From contig CAMRSM010000003.1 of the NCBI GenBank assembly GCA_947053345.1, positions 1 to 64,000 on the forward strand: a stretch of 64,000 nucleotides of DNA, read 5' to 3'. The notes under the pieces were generated by a model. It saw nothing but the letters and a program-made list of their open reading frames with translations, did not search any database and was not told where the DNA came from. The first letter of the stretch is position 1; each line of letters begins with the position of its first letter. This document shows positions 57,351 through 64,000 of the stretch, one piece after another. Source of the stretch: an uncultured Lachnospiraceae bacterium (lineage in GTDB: Bacteria > Bacillota > Clostridia > Lachnospirales > Lachnospiraceae). The position numbers were made by a program, and so were the translations under genes.

Positions 57351-57379
57351 AGTATACGTTGCCCACAATTTTCTGTCAA
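57351..57379 (-). promoter_or_regulatory. sigma-A promoter of the LCP-like gene unit
   Basis: Minus-strand TTGACA (57374-57379), a 17-base spacer and TATACT (57351-57356). Consensus -35; it drives the LCP-like, anchored and perhaps YitT genes. Confidence 0.85.
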
Positions 57380-57395
57380 GCGGGAAAGTTTTTCT

Positions 57396-57424
57396 TTGCA
57401 TATTTTCCGCAAAAGACCTATAAT
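57396..57424 (+). promoter_or_regulatory. sigma-A promoter of the short-chain dehydrogenase gene
   Basis: TTGCAT (57396-57401), a 17-base spacer and TATAAT (57419-57424), 30 bases upstream of the ATG. It is divergent from and close to the LCP-like promoter, so a shared regulator could act on both. Confidence 0.8.
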
Positions 57425-57453
57425 GGCAATAAATCCGCAGAAAGGAAAATATT

Positions 57454-58188
57454 ATGCAGCACAAGACCGCACTGATCACCGGCGCATCCCGTGGAATCGG
57501 GCGCGCCATTGCCCTAAAACTCGCCGCGGCGGGCTACGACATTACCATCACGGCATCAAAAAGCAGGGACGAACTTTCCGACGCGGCAGAGGAAATCCGA
57601 ACCATGCACGTTGCCTGCCGCCCGTTCCTCGCCGATGCCTCCTCCTACGAAGCCATGCGGGATGTTTTCGGACAGCTCTCCTGCGACTGGGGCACACCGG
57701 ACATCCTCATCAACAACGCTGGTATCGCCTCGCTCGGGCTTTTTACAGACTTGGAGCCATCCGAGTACGCGCACATCATCAATGTCAATCTTTTGTCCGT
57801 ACTGCACTGCTGCCATCTTGCCGTTCCCGGCATGGTGCGCCGGGGCAGCGGCAGCATCGTCAACATCTCCTCCGTCTGGGGCATCTGCGGCGCATCCTGC
57901 GAGGCAGTCTACTCCGCCGCCAAAAGCGGGGTGAACGGTTTTACCCGTGCCCTTGCCAAGGAGCTTGCGCCCGCAGGCATTGCCGTCAATGCACTCGCCT
58001 GCGGCGTAATTGACACCGAAATGAACCGCGCCCATCTTGACAAAACGGAACTTGCCGCACTCTCGGACGAAATTCCCGCCGGGCGTATGGCAAGCTGCAG
58101 GGAAGCCGCGGATGCCGTGTGGCAGTTAATCAACAGCCCCGCCTACCTGACCGGGCAGGTGATCGCGTTTGACGGGGGTTTTCTGTGA
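57454..58188 (+). CDS. short-chain dehydrogenase/reductase, FabG-like
   Basis: A 244-aa NAD(P)-dependent oxidoreductase. The cofactor motif TGASRGIG is at residues 9-16, ILINNAG at 84-90, and the catalytic Ser is near 139-140 in VNISSVWG, with Tyr153 and Lys157 in YSAAK. It has the C-terminal LTGQVIAFDGGFL of the FabG-type classical SDRs. The stand-alone position, without fatty acid genes, makes 3-oxoacyl-ACP reductase only one possibility. A lipase-like gene follows 60 bases later. Confidence 0.88.
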   Translation: MQHKTALITGASRGIGRAIALKLAAAGYDITITASKSRDELSDAAEEIRTMHVACRPFLADASSYEAMRDVFGQLSCDWGTPDILINNAGIASLGLFTDLEPSEYAHIINVNLLSVLHCCHLAVPGMVRRGSGSIVNISSVWGICGASCEAVYSAAKSGVNGFTRALAKELAPAGIAVNALACGVIDTEMNRAHLDKTELAALSDEIPAGRMASCREAADAVWQLINSPAYLTGQVIAFDGGFL

Positions 58189-58248
58189 GGCATGCGGGCA
58201 TCCGACACGGATTTTTGGACATTCCCCACTCAATTAAGGAGGCATAAC

Positions 58249-59241
58249 ATGAAAAATTTTATTTCCGAAAACAATATCATTGATTTTTTCGGACACGAAG
58301 GCAGGGATTTTCTCGACGCGCGCCGCAGCGCGGGAACGTTCGCGGCAGCTCCGGGGAAGGAGCTGTATTACGAACTCTACCAGGAAGAGGATGCCGGCAC
58401 AAAGAAATACGGCGGGGCGCGCGGCCTTCTCGTGCTCTGCCACGGCTACACCGAAACCTGCACAAAATATCACGAATTAATCTATTATTTTCTCCGGCAC
58501 GGATATTGTGTGCTCACCTACGACCACAGGGGTCATGGCAGGTCGTTCCGGGAAGTAGAAAATCCCTGCAAGATCCATGTGGAGGATTTTGACGCGGATT
58601 ATGTCGGCGACCTCCACCGCATCGTCGAGCAGGTGGCGCTCCAAAAATTCCCGGGACTTCCCCTGTTTTTATACGGGCACTCGATGGGCGGATGCATCGC
58701 GGCACGCTATATCGAACGGTACCCGGATATTTTCTCCCGCTGCATCCTCTCCTCCCCGATGTTCGGCATCAGGACGGGCGGGATTCCGTCTTGCTTTGCC
58801 CTTTTCCTCTCCCGCTTCATGAAATTTGCAAGGCAGGGCAAACGCTACACTATAGGACAGCACGACTTCTTTCCGGACGAGGTTTTTGAGAAAAGTGCCG
58901 CCACGAGCCGCGCACGCTTTGAGCGTTACAACGAGCTGAGGAAAACCACACGGGAATTCCAGCTCGGCGGCGGGGATTACTGTTGGCTCTACACCTCGCT
59001 GAAGGCAGCGGCAAACGCCGTTTCCCCGCGTGAAACCGCAAAAATAAAAACGCCGATCCTGCTCTTTGAGGCAGAGAACGACGTTTACGTGCCCCGCGCG
59101 CGCATCGCGGCTTTCCGGAAACACCTGCCCGGTGTGCAGTACCATGCTTGGCGCGGCACAAAGCATGAGATCTACAACAGCCCGGACAGGATCATAAAAG
59201 CGTACTACAACGAAATATTCCGTTTCCTGGGAAATGTGTAA
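58249..59241 (+). CDS. alpha/beta hydrolase, monoglyceride lipase/lysophospholipase-like
   Basis: A 330-aa serine hydrolase. The oxyanion region is LVLCHGYTET, the nucleophile is Ser145 in YGHSMGGCIA, the acid is probably Asp in EAENDVYVP, and the base is His in GTKHEIYNSP. The DHRGHGRS motif is typical of the lysophospholipase (PldB-like) group. The start MKNFISENN follows AAGGAGGCATAAC. It is cytosolic and probably co-transcribed with the dehydrogenase. The substrate is not known. Confidence 0.85.
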   Translation: MKNFISENNIIDFFGHEGRDFLDARRSAGTFAAAPGKELYYELYQEEDAGTKKYGGARGLLVLCHGYTETCTKYHELIYYFLRHGYCVLTYDHRGHGRSFREVENPCKIHVEDFDADYVGDLHRIVEQVALQKFPGLPLFLYGHSMGGCIAARYIERYPDIFSRCILSSPMFGIRTGGIPSCFALFLSRFMKFARQGKRYTIGQHDFFPDEVFEKSAATSRARFERYNELRKTTREFQLGGGDYCWLYTSLKAAANAVSPRETAKIKTPILLFEAENDVYVPRARIAAFRKHLPGVQYHAWRGTKHEIYNSPDRIIKAYYNEIFRFLGNV

Positions 59242-59308
59242 AACACCGGACGGCACACGGCAGACCTGCATGTCAAACCGCAGCGGCATGGCCGGTAACG
59301 CAGAAAAA

Positions 59309-60256
59309 CTACAGCATTTTCTTTTTGCGCAGCACGATCAGCACCATAAGCACGATGACGACCGTCATCGTCGCGACGATCGCAAAACCGAACGGATGTG
59401 CAGCAAAGGGGATGCTGCTGTTTTTGACGTTCATCCCGTAAAAACCGGAAATGATCGTCGGGATCGCCATGATAATAGTGATGGTAGCCAGATATTTCAT
59501 CACATTATTCAGGCGCTTGTCAATGATAGAGGAAAGCAGTTCCCTCGTACCTTTAATGATATCACGGTAGATTGAGGTCATCTCGATCGCCTGCTTGTTC
59601 TCGACAATGACATCATCGAGCAATTCCTGGTCATCCGGGTACTGTTCCAGACGCTTGTAGCGCGTGAGGCGGTCAAGGACAACACCGTTTGCCCGCAGGG
59701 AAGTCGCAAAATACACGAGCGTGGATTCCAGCTCATGCAGCTCAATCAGGTCAAAGTCCTCCGTATCCCCCTCGACCTTCCCCTCGATCGCAATCCGCTT
59801 TTTATCAATAATGCGTAGATTATTTTGGTAAAGCGCCGCGATGCGGAACAGGATCTGATACACAAAGCGCATTTTCTTTTTCGTGCTAAATTCCTTCATC
59901 CGCCCCCTCTGGAAAAACTGCAGGATCGGGGTTTCCTTGCCGCATACCGTGATAATATGCTGCTGGGTGAGGATAATACCGAGCGGGATGGTCGTGTAGA
60001 CCTCCTTCTCATGCCGCAGTTCCGTTGTCGGGATGTCGACAAGGATCAGCGTGTAACCATCCTCCAGCTCGATTCGGGCGCTTTCCTCCTCGTCGAGTGC
60101 CGCCATCATATCCGCCGTATCGACCGGCACGCCCAGCATTTCACACACCTGCTCACATTCCTGCGCATCCGGGCTCACCATGTGAACCCAGCAGCCGGAC
60201 GCGGCGGTCGTTTCCTCATGTATGATGTTATTGTCCGTCATAAAAATTTTATACAT
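59309..60256 (-). CDS. CorA-type magnesium/divalent cation transporter
   Basis: A 315-aa CorA family channel. The N-terminal cytosolic domain and long stalk helix end in two C-terminal membrane helices (about 255-277 and 290-310). The hallmark GMN motif is in SGFYGMNVKN between them. The start MYKIFMTDN follows AAGGAGGGC; the frame is open for 46 more codons upstream without similarity. Mg2+ is the family default; other divalent ions are possible. Confidence 0.92.
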   Translation of the reverse strand: MYKIFMTDNNIIHEETTAASGCWVHMVSPDAQECEQVCEMLGVPVDTADMMAALDEEESARIELEDGYTLILVDIPTTELRHEKEVYTTIPLGIILTQQHIITVCGKETPILQFFQRGRMKEFSTKKKMRFVYQILFRIAALYQNNLRIIDKKRIAIEGKVEGDTEDFDLIELHELESTLVYFATSLRANGVVLDRLTRYKRLEQYPDDQELLDDVIVENKQAIEMTSIYRDIIKGTRELLSSIIDKRLNNVMKYLATITIIMAIPTIISGFYGMNVKNSSIPFAAHPFGFAIVATMTVVIVLMVLIVLRKKKML

Positions 60257-60321
60257 GGCCGTGCCCTCCTTAAACTTAGAGTTCCAACAAATAAATTTCC
60301 TGTCCGCATGGCATTCCGGTT

Positions 60322-63300
60322 TTAAGCAAAATGCCTGCCGCACCGGTTCTCTTTCTTCCTTCTTTGCCCTGACACTGCCAAACACCCGATCCACGCAGAC
60401 AGTCCGAGCCCTGACACTGCCATCCCTGCCGCAAGCCCCGGCGTGCGGTAGCGCAGTTCGATCCTATGCGTCCCGGAGGAAAGCGCCAGCGCGCAGAACA
60501 TCGTATTCGCCCGCAGCACTTCCTGTTCTGCGCCGTTTACATATGCGCTCCATCCTTCGGAATACGGGATGGCAAGCACCAAGAACTTCGGCTCCGCCAA
60601 AGTGATTTCCCCCGTGATGCGGCTTGTTGCCGTGACCGCGTTATCATCGTGCAGGTCAACCTTTGTCAGCACTTCGCCCCCAAGTTCTTCCACTGCCCTA
60701 TCATAAAGATCCATCGGCTGGCAGACGACCTTTACACTGCCAAGGCGGTACTCCCCGCTCCTTGGGAATGTGAGGGATATGGAAACACGCTTGCTTTCAC
60801 TGTAGCCGAGATTGATCACAAAATCATGCTGCCCGTTATAATGGTCCTGCGACACACCCAGATATTTAAAACTCTTTGTTAAAGTGTTCCCCGCCTCATC
60901 CTTTGCCGAGGCGAACATGGTCATCACCTGATCCTGGTCCCTCCATGCGGGGTTCTGGTCCCAGTCATAATACAGGCCCGAAATCACCAGATATGTCTCA
61001 CAGTCCGGCAGGCCGTCAAAGGTATAAGTAACCACGGCATTTTTCTGGTTGGTTTTAAAACCCTCCTCCGTCTTCGCAGTCTTCTTGCTGTTATAATTTT
61101 CGGTGATCTCCTGCTCCACGCCTGTCCACACAGGATCCACCGCCTCATATCCAGGGACAGGCTCTGAAAGAACCACTCCCTGAAGCATGGCTTCCTGTCT
61201 CGCAAGTGCTTCCAGTTCCAGAAAATCCCCATGTAACATATAATTCTTATACGTATAGCCAAGCGGAAGTGCGGACAGGTTCCGGTAAACATGATATTGC
61301 TCTTCCTGCTGTGCGGGCAGCGACACCTTCTGAAAACCATAAGGCGCATATCCGTCTTCCTCCGCCCCCGTGACATGGTATTTTACGGCAGCGAGTGCAC
61401 ACAGCGCCGTCCGGTCATCCAGACCCATGTAGTTAAATGCCGAGCCCTGCGGTATATCGTGCTCCTCAAAATACTCGGTGACCGCGCCGTTGCCGAGGCT
61501 CCAGTAAAACTGCGTGTTGTGCAGTCCGCTTTTCAGGGAAACATTCGGAATCAGGTCACGCCCCGTATAGCGGAAAAATTCCGTCTCCCCAGCACTTGCC
61601 GCCACAATGGCATCCGTCTCCGATTTTGCAAGATCTTTCTCAAAGCGGCTCTGTCTCTTAAATTCCGAAGCGTAGTCCCCCTGCTCTTTTGAGTAAGTAT
61701 AATACGCCGTCGCACCGGCATTGACAAGTACAAGGAAAAGCAAAACACTCTGCAGCACGGAAAAAATAAGCCGTGTATGGTGTTTCTTTTTATCCGCGGC
61801 ATCCACACCTATAACATCCGTTTCTTTTTGCGTCTCCCTTGCCTGTTCTTTCCCATATTTCATGTAAAACCATGCTGCCGCTGCCATGCACAAAAGCGAA
61901 AGAGCCAAAACGGCAAGTGCCGTTCTCAAATTTGGCAGGATCTCCGGCGCGGCTTTCCGGCAGAGCAGGTAAGCCAGAAGACCATAAAATACGGAAATCC
62001 CCGCCACGGCCAACCGTCTTTTCCATCCCGCGTGAAAAAGTTCTTCCCATTCTGTCACTACAATAAAAGCCACCAGGGCACTGAAGCCCCAGCCCCAGCG
62101 GTTGGAGACATACGCAAAGCCGTTCATCGCATAGCCCGCGGGCGGAAGCAGCAAAAACAGGGTGAGCAGTACAAACGCAACCCCCAGTGCCGTGCGGGAT
62201 ATTTCTGTTTTTCCGGATCCTCCCGCCTTTTGGACATCCGCCGCAGAAGCAGTGAAATCCCCCCCGCATCCATCTGGGTATTGTGGCAGATTCCTTCTCC
62301 CTCTCCCCCGCTTCCTATGGCTGACCATCCCGGCAAACATGGAAACCACCGAAGGCACGGCAAGCACCGCATAGCCAAGTTTCGTCCACGCCCCAAGCGA
62401 GCCGTACGTGATAAGGCTTGGCAGGAACGCCCCATAATAGCGTCCGCTGTACAATTTTCTGAGCTCATATCCGGTGTTCAGGCGCGGGTTCCCCGCAAAA
62501 CACTTCATGACCGGCAGCAGGATCATGGCTCCGAGCATTACGCCGATGACCGCATACGCCGCAAGCTTTCCCACCTCCAAAAGCATCGGTTTTAAGCCTT
62601 TCCAGCCATAAATGGAAATCAGGCGGAAGACAACATACAACACCGTGAGCAGGACGATCATATAGAAAAAATAGAAATTACTCACCACGCTCACAAAAAC
62701 ACTCCCGACAAAAAGCCCCGGTTTTTTCTCCCGCCAAAGCTTCTCCACCCCGGTAAGCAAAAGCGGCAGATAGATCATAGGATTGATAAAATACGGATGC
62801 CTCACACCCGCAAACAGCACATAGGAACAGAAAATGTAGACAAATGTCCCGGCAAGCACCGCATGGCAGTTTGTCTTTCTGCGGTAAAAGCAATAGCACG
62901 CAAAAGCAGCTCCCGCCAGATAGATGCGCAGCACGACCAAAGCCTCATAAAAGGCCAGCATATGCTCCTCCGGCACGAAGGCAGAAAACAATGTCAGCGG
63001 GTCGCCGATCACATAGTAATGCAGTGTCGTAAGCACGTCCGAACCGTAGCCGATGCTAAAACTAAAGCTTGGAAGTTCCAATGTATGCTCCACAAACAGC
63101 CGCGAAAAAACTTCCCGCAGCCATTTCGAATAGTATAACAAACCTTTGTAATGCTGCCGCCATCCATCCGGCAGCCATAAAAACGTGCGGTTGCCATTCC
63201 AGAAATACCGGAAAACAACCCACGACATGGGAATGAAAATTACCGTATATACTATTATAAATTTTATCTTCTGGTATCTGTTGCCCTCCATCTCCCGCAT
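60322..63300 (-). CDS. YfhO family membrane protein
   Basis: A 992-aa polytopic protein of the YfhO family (GT-C-like lipid-linked glycosyltransferase fold). The first helix is at about 13-33, followed by PDGWRQHYKGLLYYSKWLRE, and at least ten further helices reach about residue 555. A large extracellular part follows with the family motif FNYMGLDDRTALCALAAVKY, and a last helix lies near 955-975. Bacillus YfhO acts in teichoic acid glycosylation. The start at 63300 was chosen for the GGAGGAAGGGAG site; a TTG lies 8 codons upstream. Confidence 0.88.
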   Translation of the reverse strand: MREMEGNRYQKIKFIIVYTVIFIPMSWVVFRYFWNGNRTFLWLPDGWRQHYKGLLYYSKWLREVFSRLFVEHTLELPSFSFSIGYGSDVLTTLHYYVIGDPLTLFSAFVPEEHMLAFYEALVVLRIYLAGAAFACYCFYRRKTNCHAVLAGTFVYIFCSYVLFAGVRHPYFINPMIYLPLLLTGVEKLWREKKPGLFVGSVFVSVVSNFYFFYMIVLLTVLYVVFRLISIYGWKGLKPMLLEVGKLAAYAVIGVMLGAMILLPVMKCFAGNPRLNTGYELRKLYSGRYYGAFLPSLITYGSLGAWTKLGYAVLAVPSVVSMFAGMVSHRKRGRGRRNLPQYPDGCGGDFTASAADVQKAGGSGKTEISRTALGVAFVLLTLFLLLPPAGYAMNGFAYVSNRWGWGFSALVAFIVVTEWEELFHAGWKRRLAVAGISVFYGLLAYLLCRKAAPEILPNLRTALAVLALSLLCMAAAAWFYMKYGKEQARETQKETDVIGVDAADKKKHHTRLIFSVLQSVLLFLVLVNAGATAYYTYSKEQGDYASEFKRQSRFEKDLAKSETDAIVAASAGETEFFRYTGRDLIPNVSLKSGLHNTQFYWSLGNGAVTEYFEEHDIPQGSAFNYMGLDDRTALCALAAVKYHVTGAEEDGYAPYGFQKVSLPAQQEEQYHVYRNLSALPLGYTYKNYMLHGDFLELEALARQEAMLQGVVLSEPVPGYEAVDPVWTGVEQEITENYNSKKTAKTEEGFKTNQKNAVVTYTFDGLPDCETYLVISGLYYDWDQNPAWRDQDQVMTMFASAKDEAGNTLTKSFKYLGVSQDHYNGQHDFVINLGYSESKRVSISLTFPRSGEYRLGSVKVVCQPMDLYDRAVEELGGEVLTKVDLHDDNAVTATSRITGEITLAEPKFLVLAIPYSEGWSAYVNGAEQEVLRANTMFCALALSSGTHRIELRYRTPGLAAGMAVSGLGLSAWIGCLAVSGQRRKKENRCGRHFA

Positions 63301-63343
63301 TGGCTGCTCCCTTCCTCCAAACAATGGCTTTATTTCCTATTTT

Positions 63344-63372
63344 ATCTTAGACCACGAACCTGCATTTGTCAA
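63344..63372 (-). promoter_or_regulatory. sigma-A promoter of the yfhO-like gene
   Basis: Minus-strand TTGACA (63367-63372), a 17-base spacer and TAAGAT (63344-63349), about 45 bases upstream of the start. Confidence 0.8.
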
Positions 63373-63516
63373 TAGTGACCAAACATATTTTCTATGTTTT
63401 TCATAAATGTTCCGGCGGCTGCCCGGACATCCGGAAAAATCAAGCAGGGAATGCTTACCGCTGCCCGCACTCGGCTTTCGCAGCATATTCCCTTCCCGCG
63501 CCCGTCCGCATAAAAA

Positions 63517-63551
63517 ACACCGCAACAGCTTCCCTGTTGCGGTGTCCTTCC
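63517..63551 (-). terminator. intrinsic terminator after rpsR
   Basis: ACACCGCAACAG and CTGTTGCGGTGT form a 12-bp perfect stem with a 5-base loop. On the minus strand it is followed by six Ts. It ends the rpsF-ssb-rpsR type operon. Confidence 0.92.
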
Positions 63552-63554
63552 ATC

Positions 63555-63830
63555 TTACTCCAAAGTATACGGCATCAATGCCACATGGCGTGCACGCTTG
63601 ATGGCTGCGGTAAGCGCCCTCTGGTGCTTTGCACAGCTTCCGGTGATCCTTCTCGGAAGGATCTTGCCACGTTCCGAGACAAATCTCTTCAACTTGTTTA
63701 CATCCTTATAGTCGATGCCTGCCCCAGACTTATCTGCGCAGAACACACAAACCTTCTTCCTTCTGCGGGTTACCCTTCTCTTCATGGAAGTATCGCCCTT
63801 GTCAGCGCCCTTTTCCTTATTGAATGGCAT
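63555..63830 (-). CDS. rpsR: 30S ribosomal protein S18
   Basis: S18 of 91 aa, a platform protein that binds S6. The core is [20 protein letters not shown] (CxxC), [21 protein letters not shown] and [21 protein letters not shown]. The cysteines C28, C31 and the CAKH pair form a probable zinc site (C+ form). The start has a TAAGGAGG site. It follows ssb, the usual rpsF-ssb-rpsR order. Confidence 0.97.
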   Translation of the reverse strand: MPFNKEKGADKGDTSMKRRVTRRRKKVCVFCADKSGAGIDYKDVNKLKRFVSERGKILPRRITGSCAKHQRALTAAIKRARHVALMPYTLE

Positions 63831-63926
63831 ATCTATTTCCTCCTTATCGTTTCAATCTGCCCGCCATGACACACGGCGGTACAATCAAATGAAAACTGGT
63901 GGCACGTTACGTGCCCGTTCGATTTC

Positions 63927-64000
63927 CTAGTTAAACGGAAGCTCCTCGTCAATACCTTCCGGTACGTTCATGAAGCCGTCATTTACCGCTGCGCTAGGTG
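63927..64000 (-). CDS. ssb: single-stranded DNA-binding protein (C-terminal end only)
   Basis: The last 24 codons of ssb read PSAAVNDGFMNVPEG and end DEELPFN, the acidic tip that binds partner proteins in SSB. The rest is beyond the right window edge. It lies about 96 bases upstream of rpsR on the same strand, with a GGCACGTTACGTGCC palindrome (63901-63915) between. Confidence 0.9.
   Translation of the reverse strand, partial: PSAAVNDGFMNVPEGIDEELPFN

Noticed and set aside
63901-63915. Palindrome GGCACGTTACGTGCC between ssb and rpsR as a possible operator
   Set aside because: Within a likely co-transcribed operon and without promoter; a small mRNA hairpin is a simpler reading.

Overview
The window looks like a chromosomal segment of a spore-forming member of the Firmicutes, class Clostridia, most likely family Lachnospiraceae. 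The evidence is the low-to-mid GC coding style, strong AGGAGG ribosome binding sites, sigma-A promoters with 17-bp spacers, sporulation genes (spoIIR and a BclA/BclB-like collagen protein), long acidic tails on RpoB and RpoC, and family proteins typical of that group. I saw no rRNA, tRNA or CRISPR array.

Layout. 1-5055: the start of the S10 ribosomal protein operon on the minus strand (rpsJ, rplC, rplD, rplW, rplB, rpsS, rplV, rpsC, partial rplP), with a strong promoter about 300 nt upstream of rpsJ. 5300-6330: a DUF1963-like gene and what looks like the tail of a mobile-element relaxase. 6367-11050: carbohydrate genes (GH42 beta-galactosidase, GH26-like hydrolase with a LacI-type operator) around an rRNA methyltransferase-like gene. 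11190-13530: a membrane protein, an ECF sigma factor with a Cys-containing extension, and a DUF2461 protein. 13531-19075: a MoxR ATPase/VWA metallopeptidase pair and a cell-wall set (DUF1934, murI, ddl). 19275-25792: spoIIR, then a permease-ATPase-response regulator-kinase operon resembling peptide-antibiotic detoxification modules. Its intergenic region holds a duplicated 105-bp palindromic element. 26187-34200: an ankyrin protein, an HD protein, a collagen-like spore surface protein next to a glycosyltransferase with a sigma-K-like promoter, a truncated AlkD-like gene, and fba.

34280-42153: rpoC and rpoB, whose promoter shares a 17-bp box with the rpsJ promoter. 42471-47398: purM, purN and purD, interrupted by a compact overlapping three-gene cassette of unknown function with its own promoter. 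This cassette is the best candidate for an undescribed system. 47716-53592: an envelope operon (CdaR/PucR-type regulator, ftsE, ftsX, M23 hydrolase/activator, S41 protease). 53782-63372: malK/msmX-like ATPase, YitT protein, an LCP-like pair, a short-chain dehydrogenase, a lipase-like hydrolase, CorA, and a YfhO-type membrane glycosyltransferase. 63555-64000: rpsR and the tail of ssb.

Most genes are housekeeping. The accessory signals worth following are the pur-operon cassette, the duplicated structured element with a compensatory base-pair change, the shared promoter box, and the spore-surface locus.
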